Source: Paracoccaceae bacterium
GTDB lineage: Bacteria; Pseudomonadota; Alphaproteobacteria; Rhodobacterales; Rhodobacteraceae
Direction of reading: 5' to 3'
Assembly: GCA_004566265.1 (NCBI GenBank)
Contig: SPLB01000140.1
Coordinates: forward strand, 1-9,225
DNA length: 9,225 nucleotides
The notes under the pieces were generated by a model, which was not told the DNA's origin, did no database searches, and was given only the letters and a program-made list of their open reading frames with translations. The position numbers and the translations under genes were made by a program. Each line of letters opens with the position of its first letter. The first letter of the stretch is position 1. Of this stretch, positions 1-7,865 are shown piece after piece.

Positions 1-225
1 CTTGCAGGTACAGGTCTGGTCTGTGTGTTTGGCGTGCAGGCGATGGTGAATATGGGTGTTGCGGTACGTTTACTGCCGGCCAAAGGCATGACGCTGCCGT
101 TTATAAGCTATGGCGGGTCTTCCCTTATTGCAGGTGGTATTGCGGTGGGGATGCTTCTGGCTTTTACCCGCTCGCGGCCTCAGGGCGAGATCGCTGACTA
201 CCTTCGCGGGCGTGGTCGCGGATAA
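1..225 (+). CDS. ftsW: FtsW, septal peptidoglycan glycosyltransferase (3' end only)
   Basis: This is the last 74 codons of a gene that begins before the window; the frame is open from base 1 to the TAA at 223-225. The translation has the typical C-terminal signature of SEDS-family Fts[18 protein letters not shown] followed by [11 protein letters not shown], then a hydrophobic last membrane segment ([13 protein letters not shown]) and a short basic cytoplasmic tail ending RGRGRG. FtsW is a multi-pass inner-membrane protein that polymerises lipid II at the division septum together with its partner FtsI (PBP3). RodA has a similar end, but the position directly before murG in a dcw cluster favours FtsW. 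The stop lies 14 nt before the preferred murG start, so the two are very likely co-transcribed. The N-terminal part cannot be judged from here. Confidence 0.95.
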   Translation, partial: LAGTGLVCVFGVQAMVNMGVAVRLLPAKGMTLPFISYGGSSLIAGGIAVGMLLAFTRSRPQGEIADYLRGRGRG

Positions 226-239
226 GAAGGGCCCAAGTG

Positions 240-1331
240 ATGAAACAGAAACTCCTCCTGATGGCTGCAGGCGGGACCGGGGGGCACATGTTCCCGGCCC
301 AAGCGCTGGCCGAGGCAATGCTGCGCAAGGGCTGGCGGGTGAAGTTGTCGACGGATGCGCGGGGCGCCCGTTACACCGGTGGCTACCCGCATATGACAGA
401 AATCACGCAGGTTCCTTCGGCCACATTCGCCCGTGGAGGGCTGCTTTCCAAAGCAATAGTGGGTCCGAAGATCGCGGCAGGTGTGGCTTCTATGGCCCTG
501 CAGATGCGCAAGGACCGCCCTGATGTGGTGGTGGGCTTTGGTGGATACCCATCGATCCCGGCGCTTACGGCGGCCACGCTTCTTGGGTTGCCGCGGATGA
601 TCCACGAACAGAACGGGGTGCTGGGCAAGGTAAATAAGCTGTTTGCCCGCCGCGTCGCGGGGGTGGCCTGTGGCGTCTGGCCCACGGCGTTGCCGGAAGG
701 TTCCGAGGCCGTTCATGTGGGCAACCCGGTGCGGGCCTCCGTGCTGGAACGTGCAGGTGCCGCCTATATCTCGCCGGGTGATTATCCGATGTCGCTTCTT
801 GTGATTGGCGGTAGCCAAGGCGCGCGCATTCTGTCGGATGTGGTGCCTGCCGCAATTGCCGGTTTGCCTGATCACATGCGCGCACACCTGCGAGTTTCCC
901 ATCAGGCCCGTGGCGAAGACGAAGCGCGTGTGCGCGCATTCTACGATGAGCATGGGATAGCGGCCGAGGTGAAACCCTTCTTTGACGACGTGCCTGCCCG
1001 CGCGAGCGAGGCTCAGCTGATCATTTCACGCTCGGGCGCGTCCTCGGTGGCAGATATTGCCGTCATAGGTCGCCCGTCGATCCTGATCCCCTTTGCGGCC
1101 GCTTCGGGGGATCACCAGACCGCCAATGCGCGGGGGTTGGTAGATGCAGGCGGTGCGATATTGGTTCCAGAAAGCGCACTTGACGCCGCAACGCTTACAG
1201 AGCAAATCCACATGATCCTGAGTAACCCTCAGGGTGCGACCCAAATGGCCCATGCGGCGCTGTCCGTAGGGATCACAGACGCGACCGACCGTTTGGTCGC
1301 GCTGGTTGTTGACCTTGCGGACAACAGCTGA
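240..1331 (+). CDS. murG: MurG, UDP-GlcNAc:lipid I N-acetylglucosaminyltransferase
   Basis: MurG transfers GlcNAc from UDP-GlcNAc to lipid I at the cytoplasmic face of the inner membrane, giving lipid II. The 363-residue product has the usual GT-B length and motifs in order: glycine-rich loop GGTGGH (11-16), GFGGYPS (99-105), HEQN (122-125), GNPVR (161-165) at the end of the N-terminal domain, GGSQGA (190-195), then the C-terminal donor site [10 protein letters not shown] (263-272) and DHQTANA (291-297). I prefer ATG 240 because an AGAAGGG Shine-Dalgarno (225-231) lies 8 nt upstream. An in-frame GTG at 237 would add one Met, but its spacing is only 5 nt. The gene follows ftsW closely and precedes murC by 27 nt, the common alphaproteobacterial order. 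All key motifs are intact. Confidence 0.97.
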   Translation: MKQKLLLMAAGGTGGHMFPAQALAEAMLRKGWRVKLSTDARGARYTGGYPHMTEITQVPSATFARGGLLSKAIVGPKIAAGVASMALQMRKDRPDVVVGFGGYPSIPALTAATLLGLPRMIHEQNGVLGKVNKLFARRVAGVACGVWPTALPEGSEAVHVGNPVRASVLERAGAAYISPGDYPMSLLVIGGSQGARILSDVVPAAIAGLPDHMRAHLRVSHQARGEDEARVRAFYDEHGIAAEVKPFFDDVPARASEAQLIISRSGASSVADIAVIGRPSILIPFAAASGDHQTANARGLVDAGGAILVPESALDAATLTEQIHMILSNPQGATQMAHAALSVGITDATDRLVALVVDLADNS

Positions 1332-1358
1332 TCGACTGGAAAGAGGACAACGAGACAG

Positions 1359-2756
1359 ATGACCCCAGCCACAAAGCTCCCCGGTGACGTTGGCCCGATC
1401 CATTTTGTGGGCATTGGCGGCATTGGCATGTCCGGTATTGCCGAGGTGCTGCTCAACCTTGGCTATGTGGTTCAGGGGTCGGATTTGAAATCCACCAAGA
1501 TTACCCAGCGTTTGGAAAAGCTGGGTGCGACGATCTTTGAAGGTCAGCGGGCGGAAAACCTTGACGATGCCGAGGTCGTGGTTGTTTCTTCGGCGATTAA
1601 ACCTGGCAACCCAGAGCTGGATGAAGCGCGCCTGAAAGGCCTGCCGGTGGTGCGCCGTGCTGAGATGCTGGCGGAGCTGATGCGCCTAAAGTCCAATATA
1701 GCGATCGCCGGCACCCACGGCAAAACGACCACCACCACGATGATGGCGGAGTTGATGGTGCACGGGAAGTTCGACCCGACTGTTGTGAACGGCGGCATTA
1801 TTCACGCCTATGGTTCCAACGCCCGGATGGGGCAGGGGGAATGGATGGTTGTGGAAGCCGACGAGAGCGACGGCACTTTTAACCGCCTGCCTGCAACCAT
1901 AGCCATCGTCACAAATATTGATCCCGAGCATATGGAGCACTGGGGCTCGATTGAGAACCTGCGGCAGGGCTTTTATGATTTCGTGTCGAACATTCCGTTC
2001 TATGGCATTGCGGTCTGCTGCACCGACCACCCCGAGGTGCAGGCCCTTGTCGGGCGGATCGAAGACCGCCGGGTCTTGACATATGGGCTGAATGCGCAGG
2101 CCGATGTCCGTGCGGTGAATCTGAGCTATACCCGGGGTGTCGCACATTTTGACATCCAGCTGCAGGGCGAAGACACGCTGATCGCGGGTTGTACCTTGCC
2201 GATGCCCGGCGACCATAATGTATCCAATGCTTTATCTGCGGTTGCCGTTGCGCGTCACCTTGGCATGCGCTCTGCAGAAATTCGTGAAGCACTTGCAAAA
2301 TTCGGTGGCGTAAATCGTCGCTTTACTAAAGTGGGCGAGGTAAACGGCGTTACCATTATCGACGACTACGGCCATCACCCGGTGGAGATCACCGCAGTGC
2401 TTAAAGCTGCGCGTCAGGCGTGCGAAGGGCGCGTGATCGCTGTGCACCAGCCACACCGCTATTCTCGCCTATCGAACCTATTTGATGAGTTTTGTGCCTG
2501 CTTCAACGAAGCCGATGTTGTTGCCATTGCCGAAGTTTTTTCTGCGGGCGAACCCCCGATCGAAGGGGCGGGCCGCGACGATCTGGTTGCGGGTCTGATT
2601 CGCCACGGCCACCGTCATGCCCGCGCGATTTTGAGCGAGGAAGATCTGGAACGTCTGGTGCGCGAACAGGCACGCCCGGGTGATATTGTCGTCTGCCTTG
2701 GGGCAGGTACAATTTCCGCCTGGGCCAATGGTCTTCCAGAGCGTCTGAGCCAGTGA
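1359..2756 (+). CDS. murC: MurC, UDP-N-acetylmuramate--L-alanine ligase
   Basis: MurC is the cytoplasmic ATP-dependent ligase that adds the first stem-peptide residue, L-Ala, to UDP-MurNAc. The 465-residue product has all three Mur-ligase domains: an N-terminal UDP-binding Rossmann domain with GIGGIGMSG (18-26); a central ATPase with P-loop GTHGKTTTT (118-126), EADESDGTF (166-174) and TNIDPEH (185-191), then PGDHNVSNA (283-291) and GVNRRF (317-322); and a C-terminal domain with DDYGHHP (335-341) and HQPHRYSR (363-370). The last two are diagnostic of MurC rather than MurD, MurE or MurF. The length is normal. The ATG is preceded by an AAGAGGA element (1341-1347) about 11 nt away, a rather long spacing, but no closer start fits the conserved N-terminus. 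The next gene begins 34 nt after the stop. Confidence 0.97.
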   Translation: MTPATKLPGDVGPIHFVGIGGIGMSGIAEVLLNLGYVVQGSDLKSTKITQRLEKLGATIFEGQRAENLDDAEVVVVSSAIKPGNPELDEARLKGLPVVRRAEMLAELMRLKSNIAIAGTHGKTTTTTMMAELMVHGKFDPTVVNGGIIHAYGSNARMGQGEWMVVEADESDGTFNRLPATIAIVTNIDPEHMEHWGSIENLRQGFYDFVSNIPFYGIAVCCTDHPEVQALVGRIEDRRVLTYGLNAQADVRAVNLSYTRGVAHFDIQLQGEDTLIAGCTLPMPGDHNVSNALSAVAVARHLGMRSAEIREALAKFGGVNRRFTKVGEVNGVTIIDDYGHHPVEITAVLKAARQACEGRVIAVHQPHRYSRLSNLFDEFCACFNEADVVAIAEVFSAGEPPIEGAGRDDLVAGLIRHGHRHARAILSEEDLERLVREQARPGDIVVCLGAGTISAWANGLPERLSQ

Positions 2757-2790
2757 CGTTTCTGGTGTATACCAAGATGGAGGGCGGCCA

Positions 2791-3039
2791 ATGACCCTCT
2801 CTCTGATCCTGGCCTGTGTCTGGGCTATTGTGGCCAATGTGCTGGCCTTGCTGCCGAGCCGCGACAACCACTGGACGCGGGCTTATGTGCTGATTGCGCT
2901 GGGTATTCCACTGTTGGGTTTCGTGACGTATGAAAATGGTCCTTGGCTGGGGTTGGCGGTGCTGATTGCGGGTATGTCTGTTCTGCGCTGGCCGGTTGTT
3001 TTCTTGTGGCGCTGGGTTAGCCGCCGTCGTGGAACCTAA
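2791..3039 (+). CDS. Small integral membrane protein, DUF2484-type, function unknown
   Basis: This 82-residue hydrophobic protein has a strong Shine-Dalgarno, GGAGGG at 2779-2784, six nt before the ATG. Three membrane segments are visible at about residues 3-21, 31-47 and 52-75. The loop after segment 1 (PSRDNHWTRA) and the C-terminus (SRRR) are basic while the second loop (YENGP) is acidic. By the positive-inside rule the N-terminus is periplasmic and the C-terminus cytoplasmic. Segment 3 ends in a Trp/Arg-rich stretch, RWPVVFLWRWV. From memory it resembles the DUF2484 family, which sits at this spot between murC and murB in Rhodobacterales; I could not confirm this with a search. No catalytic motif is visible. 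Its place inside a mur operon suggests a role in envelope synthesis or division, but that is inference from position alone. Confidence 0.85.
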   Translation: MTLSLILACVWAIVANVLALLPSRDNHWTRAYVLIALGIPLLGFVTYENGPWLGLAVLIAGMSVLRWPVVFLWRWVSRRRGT

Positions 3040-3130
3040 GCCGCAGCAAGCTCCGGCCACATTGCAGCCGCAGGCGTAAATGCGCTATGCGAGGTGTGCG
3101 CATCCCTTCACTGAAAAGGCTGACTTGTCC

Positions 3131-4075
3131 ATGACCACCGCCGAACTGCTTGACGCCCTGATTGACATCCGAGGCAAGCTTACTGAAGGGCGGTCGTTGT
3201 GCGATCTGACGTGGCTGCGAGTCGGCGGTCCGGCGGAGCTGCTGTTTCAGCCCGCAGATCTCGAAGACCTGCAGAATTTCCTGAAACAGCTGCCCGAAGA
3301 GGTACCGGTGTTCCCCATGGGCGTTGGGTCGAACCTTATTGTGCGCGATGGCGGTTTGCCCGGCGTGGTAATCCGACTCGGTCGTGGATTTAATGGGATC
3401 GACGTTAACGGCAACACGGTTACGGCAGGCACAGCGGCGCTGGATGCGCATGTGGCCAAGAAGGCGGCGGATGCTGGTCTGGATTTGACCTTTTTGCGCA
3501 CGATTCCCGGCTCGATCGGCGGTGCGGTTCGGATGAACGCGGGTTGTTATGGAGCTTATGTCGCGGACGTCTTTGTCTCGGCCACGGTTGTCCTGCGCAA
3601 TGGATCCCTGCAAGAGCTAACGGCTGAAGATCTGCAGTTCCAATACCGTCAGACTGAACTGCCTGAAGGCGCCGTGCTGGTGGCGGCGACTTTCACGGCC
3701 GAAAGCGGCGATGCTGAGGCGCTACGCAGGCGCATGGCCGACCAAATCGCCAAACGCGATTCGTCGCAGCCCACCAAAGACCGGTCCGCAGGCTCCACCT
3801 TCCGCAATCCGGCAGGATTTTCTTCGACCGGCAAAGCGGATGATGTGATGGAGTTAAAAGCTTGGAAAGTGATCGACGACGCAGGCATGCGTGGTGCCAT
3901 TCTGGGTGGCGCGCAAATGAGCGAGATGCATTCCAACTTTCTGATCAATGCGGGTGGCGCAACTGCCGCAGATCTGGAAGGGCTTGGCGAATTGGTGCGA
4001 AAAAAGGTTTACGAAAACTCTGGCATTTGGCTAGAATGGGAAATCAAGCGTATCGGAAAAGCGCTCACGGTCTAA
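3131..4075 (+). CDS. murB: MurB, UDP-N-acetylenolpyruvoylglucosamine reductase
   Basis: MurB is a cytoplasmic FAD enzyme that uses NADPH to reduce UDP-GlcNAc-enolpyruvate to UDP-MurNAc, the substrate of MurC. From ATG 3131 the product is 314 residues, normal for the family. FAD-binding features are [12 protein letters not shown] (28-39), [14 protein letters not shown] (62-75) and the [15 protein letters not shown] block (127-141). SAGSTFRNP (219-227) carries the serine expected to act as proton donor, and [13 protein letters not shown] (265-277) and LEWEIKRIG (301-309) form the C-terminal active-site part. The short form of the last domain fits a type II MurB rather than the longer E. coli type. 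The frame stays open upstream to an ATG at 3080, which would add 17 residues ([17 protein letters not shown]) not expected in the family. Neither start has a strong Shine-Dalgarno: AAAAGG at 3114-3119 is 11 nt before 3131. Confidence 0.95.
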   Translation: MTTAELLDALIDIRGKLTEGRSLCDLTWLRVGGPAELLFQPADLEDLQNFLKQLPEEVPVFPMGVGSNLIVRDGGLPGVVIRLGRGFNGIDVNGNTVTAGTAALDAHVAKKAADAGLDLTFLRTIPGSIGGAVRMNAGCYGAYVADVFVSATVVLRNGSLQELTAEDLQFQYRQTELPEGAVLVAATFTAESGDAEALRRRMADQIAKRDSSQPTKDRSAGSTFRNPAGFSSTGKADDVMELKAWKVIDDAGMRGAILGGAQMSEMHSNFLINAGGATAADLEGLGELVRKKVYENSGIWLEWEIKRIGKALTV

Positions 4076-4104
4076 GTATAAATAGTAATTATTTTCAAAT
4101 ACTT
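4074..4104 (+). repeat. AT-rich inverted repeat right after murB
   Basis: Outer arms AAGTAT (4074-4079) and ATACTT (4099-4104) are perfect reverse complements. Inside them AAATA (4080-4084) and TATTT (4090-4094) pair around the loop GTAAT, with TCAA left as a bulge. It starts within the murB stop codon. With so few G-C pairs and no T-run it is a poor intrinsic terminator; an AT-rich upstream promoter element or a transcript-end structure is equally possible. Confidence 0.4.
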
Positions 4105-4171
4105 GCCTGGAAGATCGTCCAAAATGCAACTGCGGCAGGACGCGCGGGCAGTCGGGTTTGTCTGGCTTGAG

Positions 4172-4197
4172 TTAAGAATTCGTTAACGCCGCATTAA
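4172..4197 (+). promoter_or_regulatory. Tandem CtrA-type binding sites upstream of ddl-ftsQ-ftsA
   Basis: Three TTAA half-sites lie at 4172-4175, 4183-4186 and 4194-4197, each separated by exactly 7 nt. They form two overlapping perfect TTAA-N7-TTAA motifs with an 11-nt period, so all three fall on about the same face of the helix. The last two half-sites are followed by C (TTAACG, TTAACC), as in the extended CtrA consensus. CtrA is the alphaproteobacterial cell-cycle response regulator, known in Caulobacter to bind such sites at division genes including ftsQA and ftsZ. The array lies 158 nt before the ddl start, in the only long gap before the ddl-ftsQ-ftsA block. The motif match is direct; binding and the direction of control are inferred. 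I could not pick a convincing -10 element. Confidence 0.65.
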
Positions 4198-4244
4198 CCA
4201 TTGTGACGATACGCTTGCGTAGGTACATGGGATAAAGTGTCATG

Positions 4245-4259
4245 GGCATCTCAGATGCC
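4245..4259 (+). repeat. Perfect short hairpin in the ddl leader
   Basis: GGCATC (4245-4250) and GATGCC (4254-4259) pair perfectly around a 3-nt loop TCA. No T-run follows, so it is not a standard intrinsic terminator. It lies between the CtrA-type sites and the ddl start and would be part of the 5' leader if transcription begins near those sites. Confidence 0.4.
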
Positions 4260-4281
4260 GTTGTTTGCTGGGGGCCGTTTG

Positions 4282-4334
4282 GGGTCCGTATGAGGGCGCA
4301 AAGACCCTTGAAATAACACAGGACCAAAAGGTCC
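4282..4334 (+). promoter_or_regulatory. Leader segment with mutually exclusive pairings before ddl
   Basis: GGACC (4321-4325) and GGTCC (4330-4334) form a perfect hairpin with loop AAAA, ending 9 nt before the GAGG Shine-Dalgarno of ddl (4344-4347). A second GGTCC (4283-4287) could pair with the same GGACC, and the overlapping GGGTC (4282-4286) could instead pair with GACCC (4303-4307). These pairings cannot all form together, which is compatible with a switchable leader. The stems are only 5 bp, so chance is a serious alternative. Confidence 0.3.
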
Positions 4335-4355
4335 GCGGGAATTGAGGCAGTGATC

Positions 4356-5276
4356 GTGGGTGTATCGAGCAAATCGCACCTGAAGGTTGTGGTTTTAGTG
4401 GGAGGGGCCTCTGCAGAGCGCGAGGTTTCCCTGTCGACTGGGCGCGGCTGTGCCGCGGCACTTCGGGGCGAAGGGTATGAGGTTTTGGAGCTCGATGCGG
4501 GGTCTGATCTTGTTGAGCGCCTAAAGGAGATTAAGCCGGATATTGTGTTCAATGCGCTGCATGGCCGCTGGGGCGAAGACGGCTGCGTGCAGGGTATTTT
4601 CGAATGGTTGGGCCTTCCCTACACGCATTCTGGCGTGCTGGCTTCGGCCCTGGCGATGGACAAGCAACGCTCTAAGGTGGCGTTCCAGGCGGCGGGGTTG
4701 CCGGTCTGCGACAGCCGCCTTGTCAGCAAGGAAGAAGCGCAGGCGGGTCACGTCATAGTCCCGCCTTACGTGGTAAAGCCCAATAATGAAGGCTCCAGCG
4801 TTGGTATCTATATTGTGCAGGATGGGGCCAATACGCCGCCCAAGTTGTCAGACGATATGCCTGCGCAGGTCATGGTGGAAACCTATGCTCCGGGCCGCGA
4901 GCTGACCACGACGGTGGTTGGCGATCGCGCGCTGGCCGTGACGGAAATTATAACCGACGGCTGGTATGATTATGACGCAAAATATGCGGCAGGCGGGTCG
5001 ACACATGTGATCCCGGCGGAGCTTCCCGAAGAGATCACCGCAGCCTGCCTTGATTATGCGCTGCGCGCCCACGAAGCGTTGGGCTGTCGAGGCGTATCGC
5101 GCACGGATTTCCGTTGGGATGAAACCCGCGGTCTGGACGGTTTGATTATCCTTGAGGTCAACACGCAACCCGGCATGACGCCAACCTCACTGGTGCCGGA
5201 ACAGGCCGAACACTGCGGAATGACCTTTGGTCAGCTCTGTGCTTGGATGGTGGAGGACGCTTCATGCGAGCGTTGA
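4356..5276 (+). CDS. ddl: Ddl, D-alanine--D-alanine ligase
   Basis: Ddl is a cytoplasmic ATP-grasp enzyme joining two D-Ala into the dipeptide that MurF adds to the peptidoglycan precursor. From GTG 4356 it has 306 residues, the usual length. Visible motifs are [11 protein letters not shown] (16-26, with E21 equivalent to E15 of E. coli DdlB), [12 protein letters not shown] (65-76), [10 protein letters not shown] (141-150), WYDYDAKY (203-210), SRTDFRWD (248-255) and [13 protein letters not shown] (266-278) with metal-binding E267 and N269. Tyr210 in the KY motif points to D-Ala-D-Ala rather than D-Ala-D-Lac ligation. There is no ATG start. GAGG at 4344-4347 is 8 nt from GTG 4356 but only 2 nt from the alternative GTG 4350, so I chose 4356. 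The gene follows a 280-nt non-coding gap after murB, and its end overlaps ftsQ by 13 nt. Confidence 0.95.
   Translation: MGVSSKSHLKVVVLVGGASAEREVSLSTGRGCAAALRGEGYEVLELDAGSDLVERLKEIKPDIVFNALHGRWGEDGCVQGIFEWLGLPYTHSGVLASALAMDKQRSKVAFQAAGLPVCDSRLVSKEEAQAGHVIVPPYVVKPNNEGSSVGIYIVQDGANTPPKLSDDMPAQVMVETYAPGRELTTTVVGDRALAVTEIITDGWYDYDAKYAAGGSTHVIPAELPEEITAACLDYALRAHEALGCRGVSRTDFRWDETRGLDGLIILEVNTQPGMTPTSLVPEQAEHCGMTFGQLCAWMVEDASCER
5252..5257 (+). promoter_or_regulatory. Strong ribosome binding site of ftsQ inside ddl
   Basis: GGAGGA lies within the last codons of ddl, six nt before ATG 5264. It fixes the ftsQ start there rather than at the upstream in-frame TTG 5243, and it makes ftsQ translation dependent on ribosomes finishing ddl. 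Confidence 0.8.
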
Positions 5277-6169
5277 GACGTGCGCCCATAACTGGGACCC
5301 CCTCCGCAGGGCGCGCAGATCCCGCCCCGTCGCGGCTGAAGTATCGGCTGCAACGCTGGATGCTGACGCGCGGTGTGCGCTCCGGTCTGCGCTATGGCCT
5401 GCCGTTGGTTGCCATTTTGGGGGGGATTGCTGGGTATTTCGCAGATCAGACCCGCCGTGGCGACGTTTTGGCACAAATTTACGCGATCCGTGATGCTGTG
5501 GAGCAGCACCCGGAATTCATGGTCAGTGTTATGGCGATTGATGGTGCGGATACAGCGGTCTCTTCGGATATTCGTGATGTGCTGAGCTTGGATTTGCCGA
5601 TCAGCCGTTTTGATCTGGATCTGGAAGGCCTGCGGGACCAGATTGTGGCTCTGGACCCAATTAAATCTGCCTCGGTGCGGTTTCGCCCTGGGGGTATCCT
5701 GCAGGTGGATGTTGAAGAACGAACCCCGACTGTGGTGTGGCGTACCCATGAGGGGCTGCAGCTTTTGGATGAGAGTGGGGTGCACGTGGCTGAGCTGGGC
5801 CACCGGGCTTTGCACCCGAATTTGCCGCTGGTGGCAGGCGCTGGGGCAGATATGCAAGTGCCAGAAGCGCTGCGCCTGATGCGGTCGGCGCGCCCATTGG
5901 GGGCACGCCTGCGAGGTCTGGTGCGAGTGGGAAAACGGCGATGGGATGTGGTACTGGACCGCGGTCAGCGCGTGATGTTGCCGGAAGATGCTCCTGTTGC
6001 GGCGCTGGAGCGTATGTTGGCTGTGGATCAGGTTAAGGATTTGCTGGAACGCGATGTTGCCGTGGTCGACATGCGTGTGCCATCTCGCATGACCGTGCGC
6101 ATGAGTGACGCCGCCCTTACCGATTGGTGGCGCATTAAAGAACTGAATTCGGATGGGGTTTCAAGATGA
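5264..6169 (+). CDS. ftsQ: FtsQ, bitopic divisome assembly protein
   Basis: FtsQ (DivIB family) anchors the FtsB-FtsL complex and links early and late divisome proteins. From ATG 5264 it has 301 residues. The arrangement is typical: a basic cytoplasmic tail rich in Arg/Lys (1-43), one membrane segment at about 44-60 ([16 protein letters not shown]), a POTRA-like domain at about 86-154 (from [11 protein letters not shown] to [11 protein letters not shown]), and a periplasmic beta domain with [14 protein letters not shown] (167-180) and the closing [16 protein letters not shown] (265-280). Sequence conservation in this family is low, so the call rests on the architecture, the VEERTP-type POTRA end and the position between ddl and ftsA. 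The stop TGA shares an ATGA with the ftsA start. I see no defect. Confidence 0.94.
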   Translation: MRALRRAPITGTPSAGRADPAPSRLKYRLQRWMLTRGVRSGLRYGLPLVAILGGIAGYFADQTRRGDVLAQIYAIRDAVEQHPEFMVSVMAIDGADTAVSSDIRDVLSLDLPISRFDLDLEGLRDQIVALDPIKSASVRFRPGGILQVDVEERTPTVVWRTHEGLQLLDESGVHVAELGHRALHPNLPLVAGAGADMQVPEALRLMRSARPLGARLRGLVRVGKRRWDVVLDRGQRVMLPEDAPVAALERMLAVDQVKDLLERDVAVVDMRVPSRMTVRMSDAALTDWWRIKELNSDGVSR

Positions 6170-7500
6170 CCGATCTGTATCACTCCCAACGGGCCATGCG
6201 GCAAATGCGTAAACAGGCGTTACAGCGCGGGGTCGTGGCCATTTTGGATATTGGCAGCTCAAAGATCTGCTGCCTGATACTGCGCTTTGACGGGGCTGGG
6301 CGGCTCAGCGAGGACAACTCGATTGGATCGCTTGCAGGGCAGTCCGGGTTTAGGGTCATCGGCGCGGCAACCACGCGGTCGAGGGGCGTGCGCTTTGGAG
6401 AGATCGCAGCGATGCAGGAAACCGAACGTGCGATCCGCACGGTGGTGCAAGCGGCGCAGAGAATGGCCGAGGTGCGTGTGGATCATGTGATCGCCTGTTT
6501 TGCAGGTGCACAGCCGCGCTCTTACGGGCTGGATGCGCAGGTTGAGCTTGAAACCCAAGAGGTCACAGAGAACGAAATCGCCCGTGTGCTTGCTGCCTGC
6601 GAGGTGCCAGAATACGGTGCTGATCGCGAAATTGTGCACGCGCAACCAGTAAACTTTGCCCTCGATGGACGCTCTGGTCTTGCGGACCCACGCGGGCAGA
6701 TGGGGCAGGAACTTGCGGTCGATATGCATATGCTGACCGTAGACTCGATGTCGGTGCAAAATCTTGTGCGGTGTATTCAACGCTGCGACCTGGAACTGGC
6801 GGGGATTGCCTCTTCCGCTTATGCCGCCGGGATTTCGGCGTTGGTTGAAGACGAGCAAGAGCTGGGCGCGGCCTGTGTCGATATGGGCGGCGGCACGACC
6901 AGTATTTCCATTTTTATGAAAAAACACATGATCTATGCAGATTCGGTGCGGATGGGCGGGGATCACATTACCTCGGATGTTTCGATGGGGCTTGGGGTGC
7001 CGCAGGCGGTGGCCGAACGGATCAAGACCATGAGCGGCGGTGTGCAGGCTACCGGGGTTGACGACCGCGATTTCATTGATATCGGCGGTGACACGGGCGA
7101 TTGGGAGCATGACCGTCGCGCGGTAAGCCGGGCCGAGTTGATTGGAATTATGCGACCCCGGGTCGAAGAGATTCTTGAAGAGGTGCATCTGCGTCTGGAT
7201 GCAGCGGGGTTCGACAGCCTGCCAACCCAGCAAATCGTGCTCACAGGCGGATCTAGCCAAATTCTAGGGTTGGATGGGCTGGCTTCACGGATCCTCGGGC
7301 AGCAGGTTCGTTTGGGTCGCCCCATGCGCGTGCACGGGCTGCCGCAGTCGGTGACTGGGCCGGCGTTCGCATCGGCTGTGGGACTGAGCCTCTTTGCGGC
7401 GCATCCACAGGATGAGTGGTGGGACTTTGAGGCGCCGGTGGATCGAAATTCTTCGAACTCGCTCCGTCGCGCTGTGCGCTGGTTTCGCGACAATTGGTAA
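6166..7500 (+). CDS. ftsA: FtsA, actin-like membrane tether of the Z-ring
   Basis: FtsA is a cytoplasmic actin-fold ATPase that binds the FtsZ C-terminal peptide and ties the Z-ring to the membrane. The 444-residue product shows phosphate-1 loop LDIGSSKICC (27-36), the FtsA-specific 1C region around 90-190, phosphate-2 loop CVDMGGGTTSISIF (237-250), and adenosine motif VLTGGSSQILGL (358-369). An amphipathic C-terminal helix, NSLRRAVRWFRDNW (431-444), is the expected membrane-targeting sequence. A 20-residue basic N-terminal extension before the actin fold (HSQRAMRQMRKQALQRG) is longer than in E. coli FtsA; from memory such extensions are common in alphaproteobacteria. Translation starts on the ATGA that overlaps the ftsQ stop, and a G-rich stretch just upstream (about 6153-6158) could serve as Shine-Dalgarno. 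A 420-nt gap separates it from ftsZ. Confidence 0.96.
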   Translation: MTDLYHSQRAMRQMRKQALQRGVVAILDIGSSKICCLILRFDGAGRLSEDNSIGSLAGQSGFRVIGAATTRSRGVRFGEIAAMQETERAIRTVVQAAQRMAEVRVDHVIACFAGAQPRSYGLDAQVELETQEVTENEIARVLAACEVPEYGADREIVHAQPVNFALDGRSGLADPRGQMGQELAVDMHMLTVDSMSVQNLVRCIQRCDLELAGIASSAYAAGISALVEDEQELGAACVDMGGGTTSISIFMKKHMIYADSVRMGGDHITSDVSMGLGVPQAVAERIKTMSGGVQATGVDDRDFIDIGGDTGDWEHDRRAVSRAELIGIMRPRVEEILEEVHLRLDAAGFDSLPTQQIVLTGGSSQILGLDGLASRILGQQVRLGRPMRVHGLPQSVTGPAFASAVGLSLFAAHPQDEWWDFEAPVDRNSSNSLRRAVRWFRDNW

Positions 7501-7816
7501 CGCTGTCACTTTGGGAGTTTGATCGCAACTATTGTTCGGAAAACGGGCAGGAAAAAAGCCCCCTCTCGGAGAATGCAACGTGACAATTGCCTTTCTAGCG
7601 GGTAACAGAAATGAAACAGAACCGGAAAATCGGTGCTTGAGAGGCTGAGCAGTCTCTTAAAACTATCAAAGTTTGAATGTGCCCCTGCGTCAGCCTCCCG
7701 CTGTGCAGATCCGTTTGGCACGAGTTGATGTACTTTGCTCAGCTTACGCTAGGTTTCGCCGGCTCGTCGAGATGCGGCGTTCTTTCGGCCATAGACTGGG
7801 CATATTTTGTGTTTCC

Positions 7817-7846
7817 CTGCGCTTTTGGGGATGACGAAACGCGCAG
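7817..7846 (+). repeat. Hairpin upstream of the ftsZ promoter region
   Basis: CTGCGC (7817-7822) and GCGCAG (7841-7846) are perfect reverse complements. Three further TTT/AAA pairs are possible if one C (7840) is bulged out, leaving a loop of about 11 nt. GCGC repeats continue just after (to about 7852). No T-run follows, so a terminator role is doubtful; it could be a protein-binding dyad or an RNA end structure. Confidence 0.35.
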
Positions 7847-7859
7847 CGCGCGGTAGGAT

Positions 7860-7865
7860 TATAGT
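7860..7865 (+). promoter_or_regulatory. Possible -10 element of ftsZ promoter
   Basis: TATAGT matches five of six bases of the sigma-70 consensus and lies in the most AT-rich part of the gap, 55 nt before the ftsZ ATG. I find no good -35 at the right distance, which would fit a promoter that relies on or responds to a regulator. The call is tentative. Confidence 0.3.

Noticed and set aside
198..953. A 251-codon open frame on the - strand
   Set aside because: It is antisense to ftsW/murG; its His/Arg-rich composition is typical of a shadow frame.
4210..4221. Inverted repeat TACGC-TT-GCGTA just after the CtrA-type sites
   Set aside because: The arms are only 5 bp with a 2-nt loop, too tight for a stable hairpin. 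It could be part of a promoter or operator, but nothing else supports it.
6259..7260. A 333-codon open frame on the - strand
   Set aside because: It lies entirely opposite ftsA, whose protein motifs are intact. Long antisense frames are common in GC-rich coding DNA, and the translation has no recognisable domain.
7545..7570. Run of six A followed by C-rich sequence, resembling a terminator read on the - strand
   Set aside because: No adequate GC-rich stem precedes the T-run on the - strand, and there is no supported - strand gene to terminate.
7611..7640. A 9-codon frame, ATG to TGA, upstream of ftsZ
   Set aside because: Too short, no good Shine-Dalgarno and nearly 300 nt before ftsZ; chance is the simplest explanation.
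7506..7721. A 71-codon open frame on the - strand within the ftsA-ftsZ gap
   Set aside because: It is the longest frame in the gap, but I see no ribosome site, no domain and no clear membrane or signal segment, so I do not call it a gene. RNA data could overturn this.
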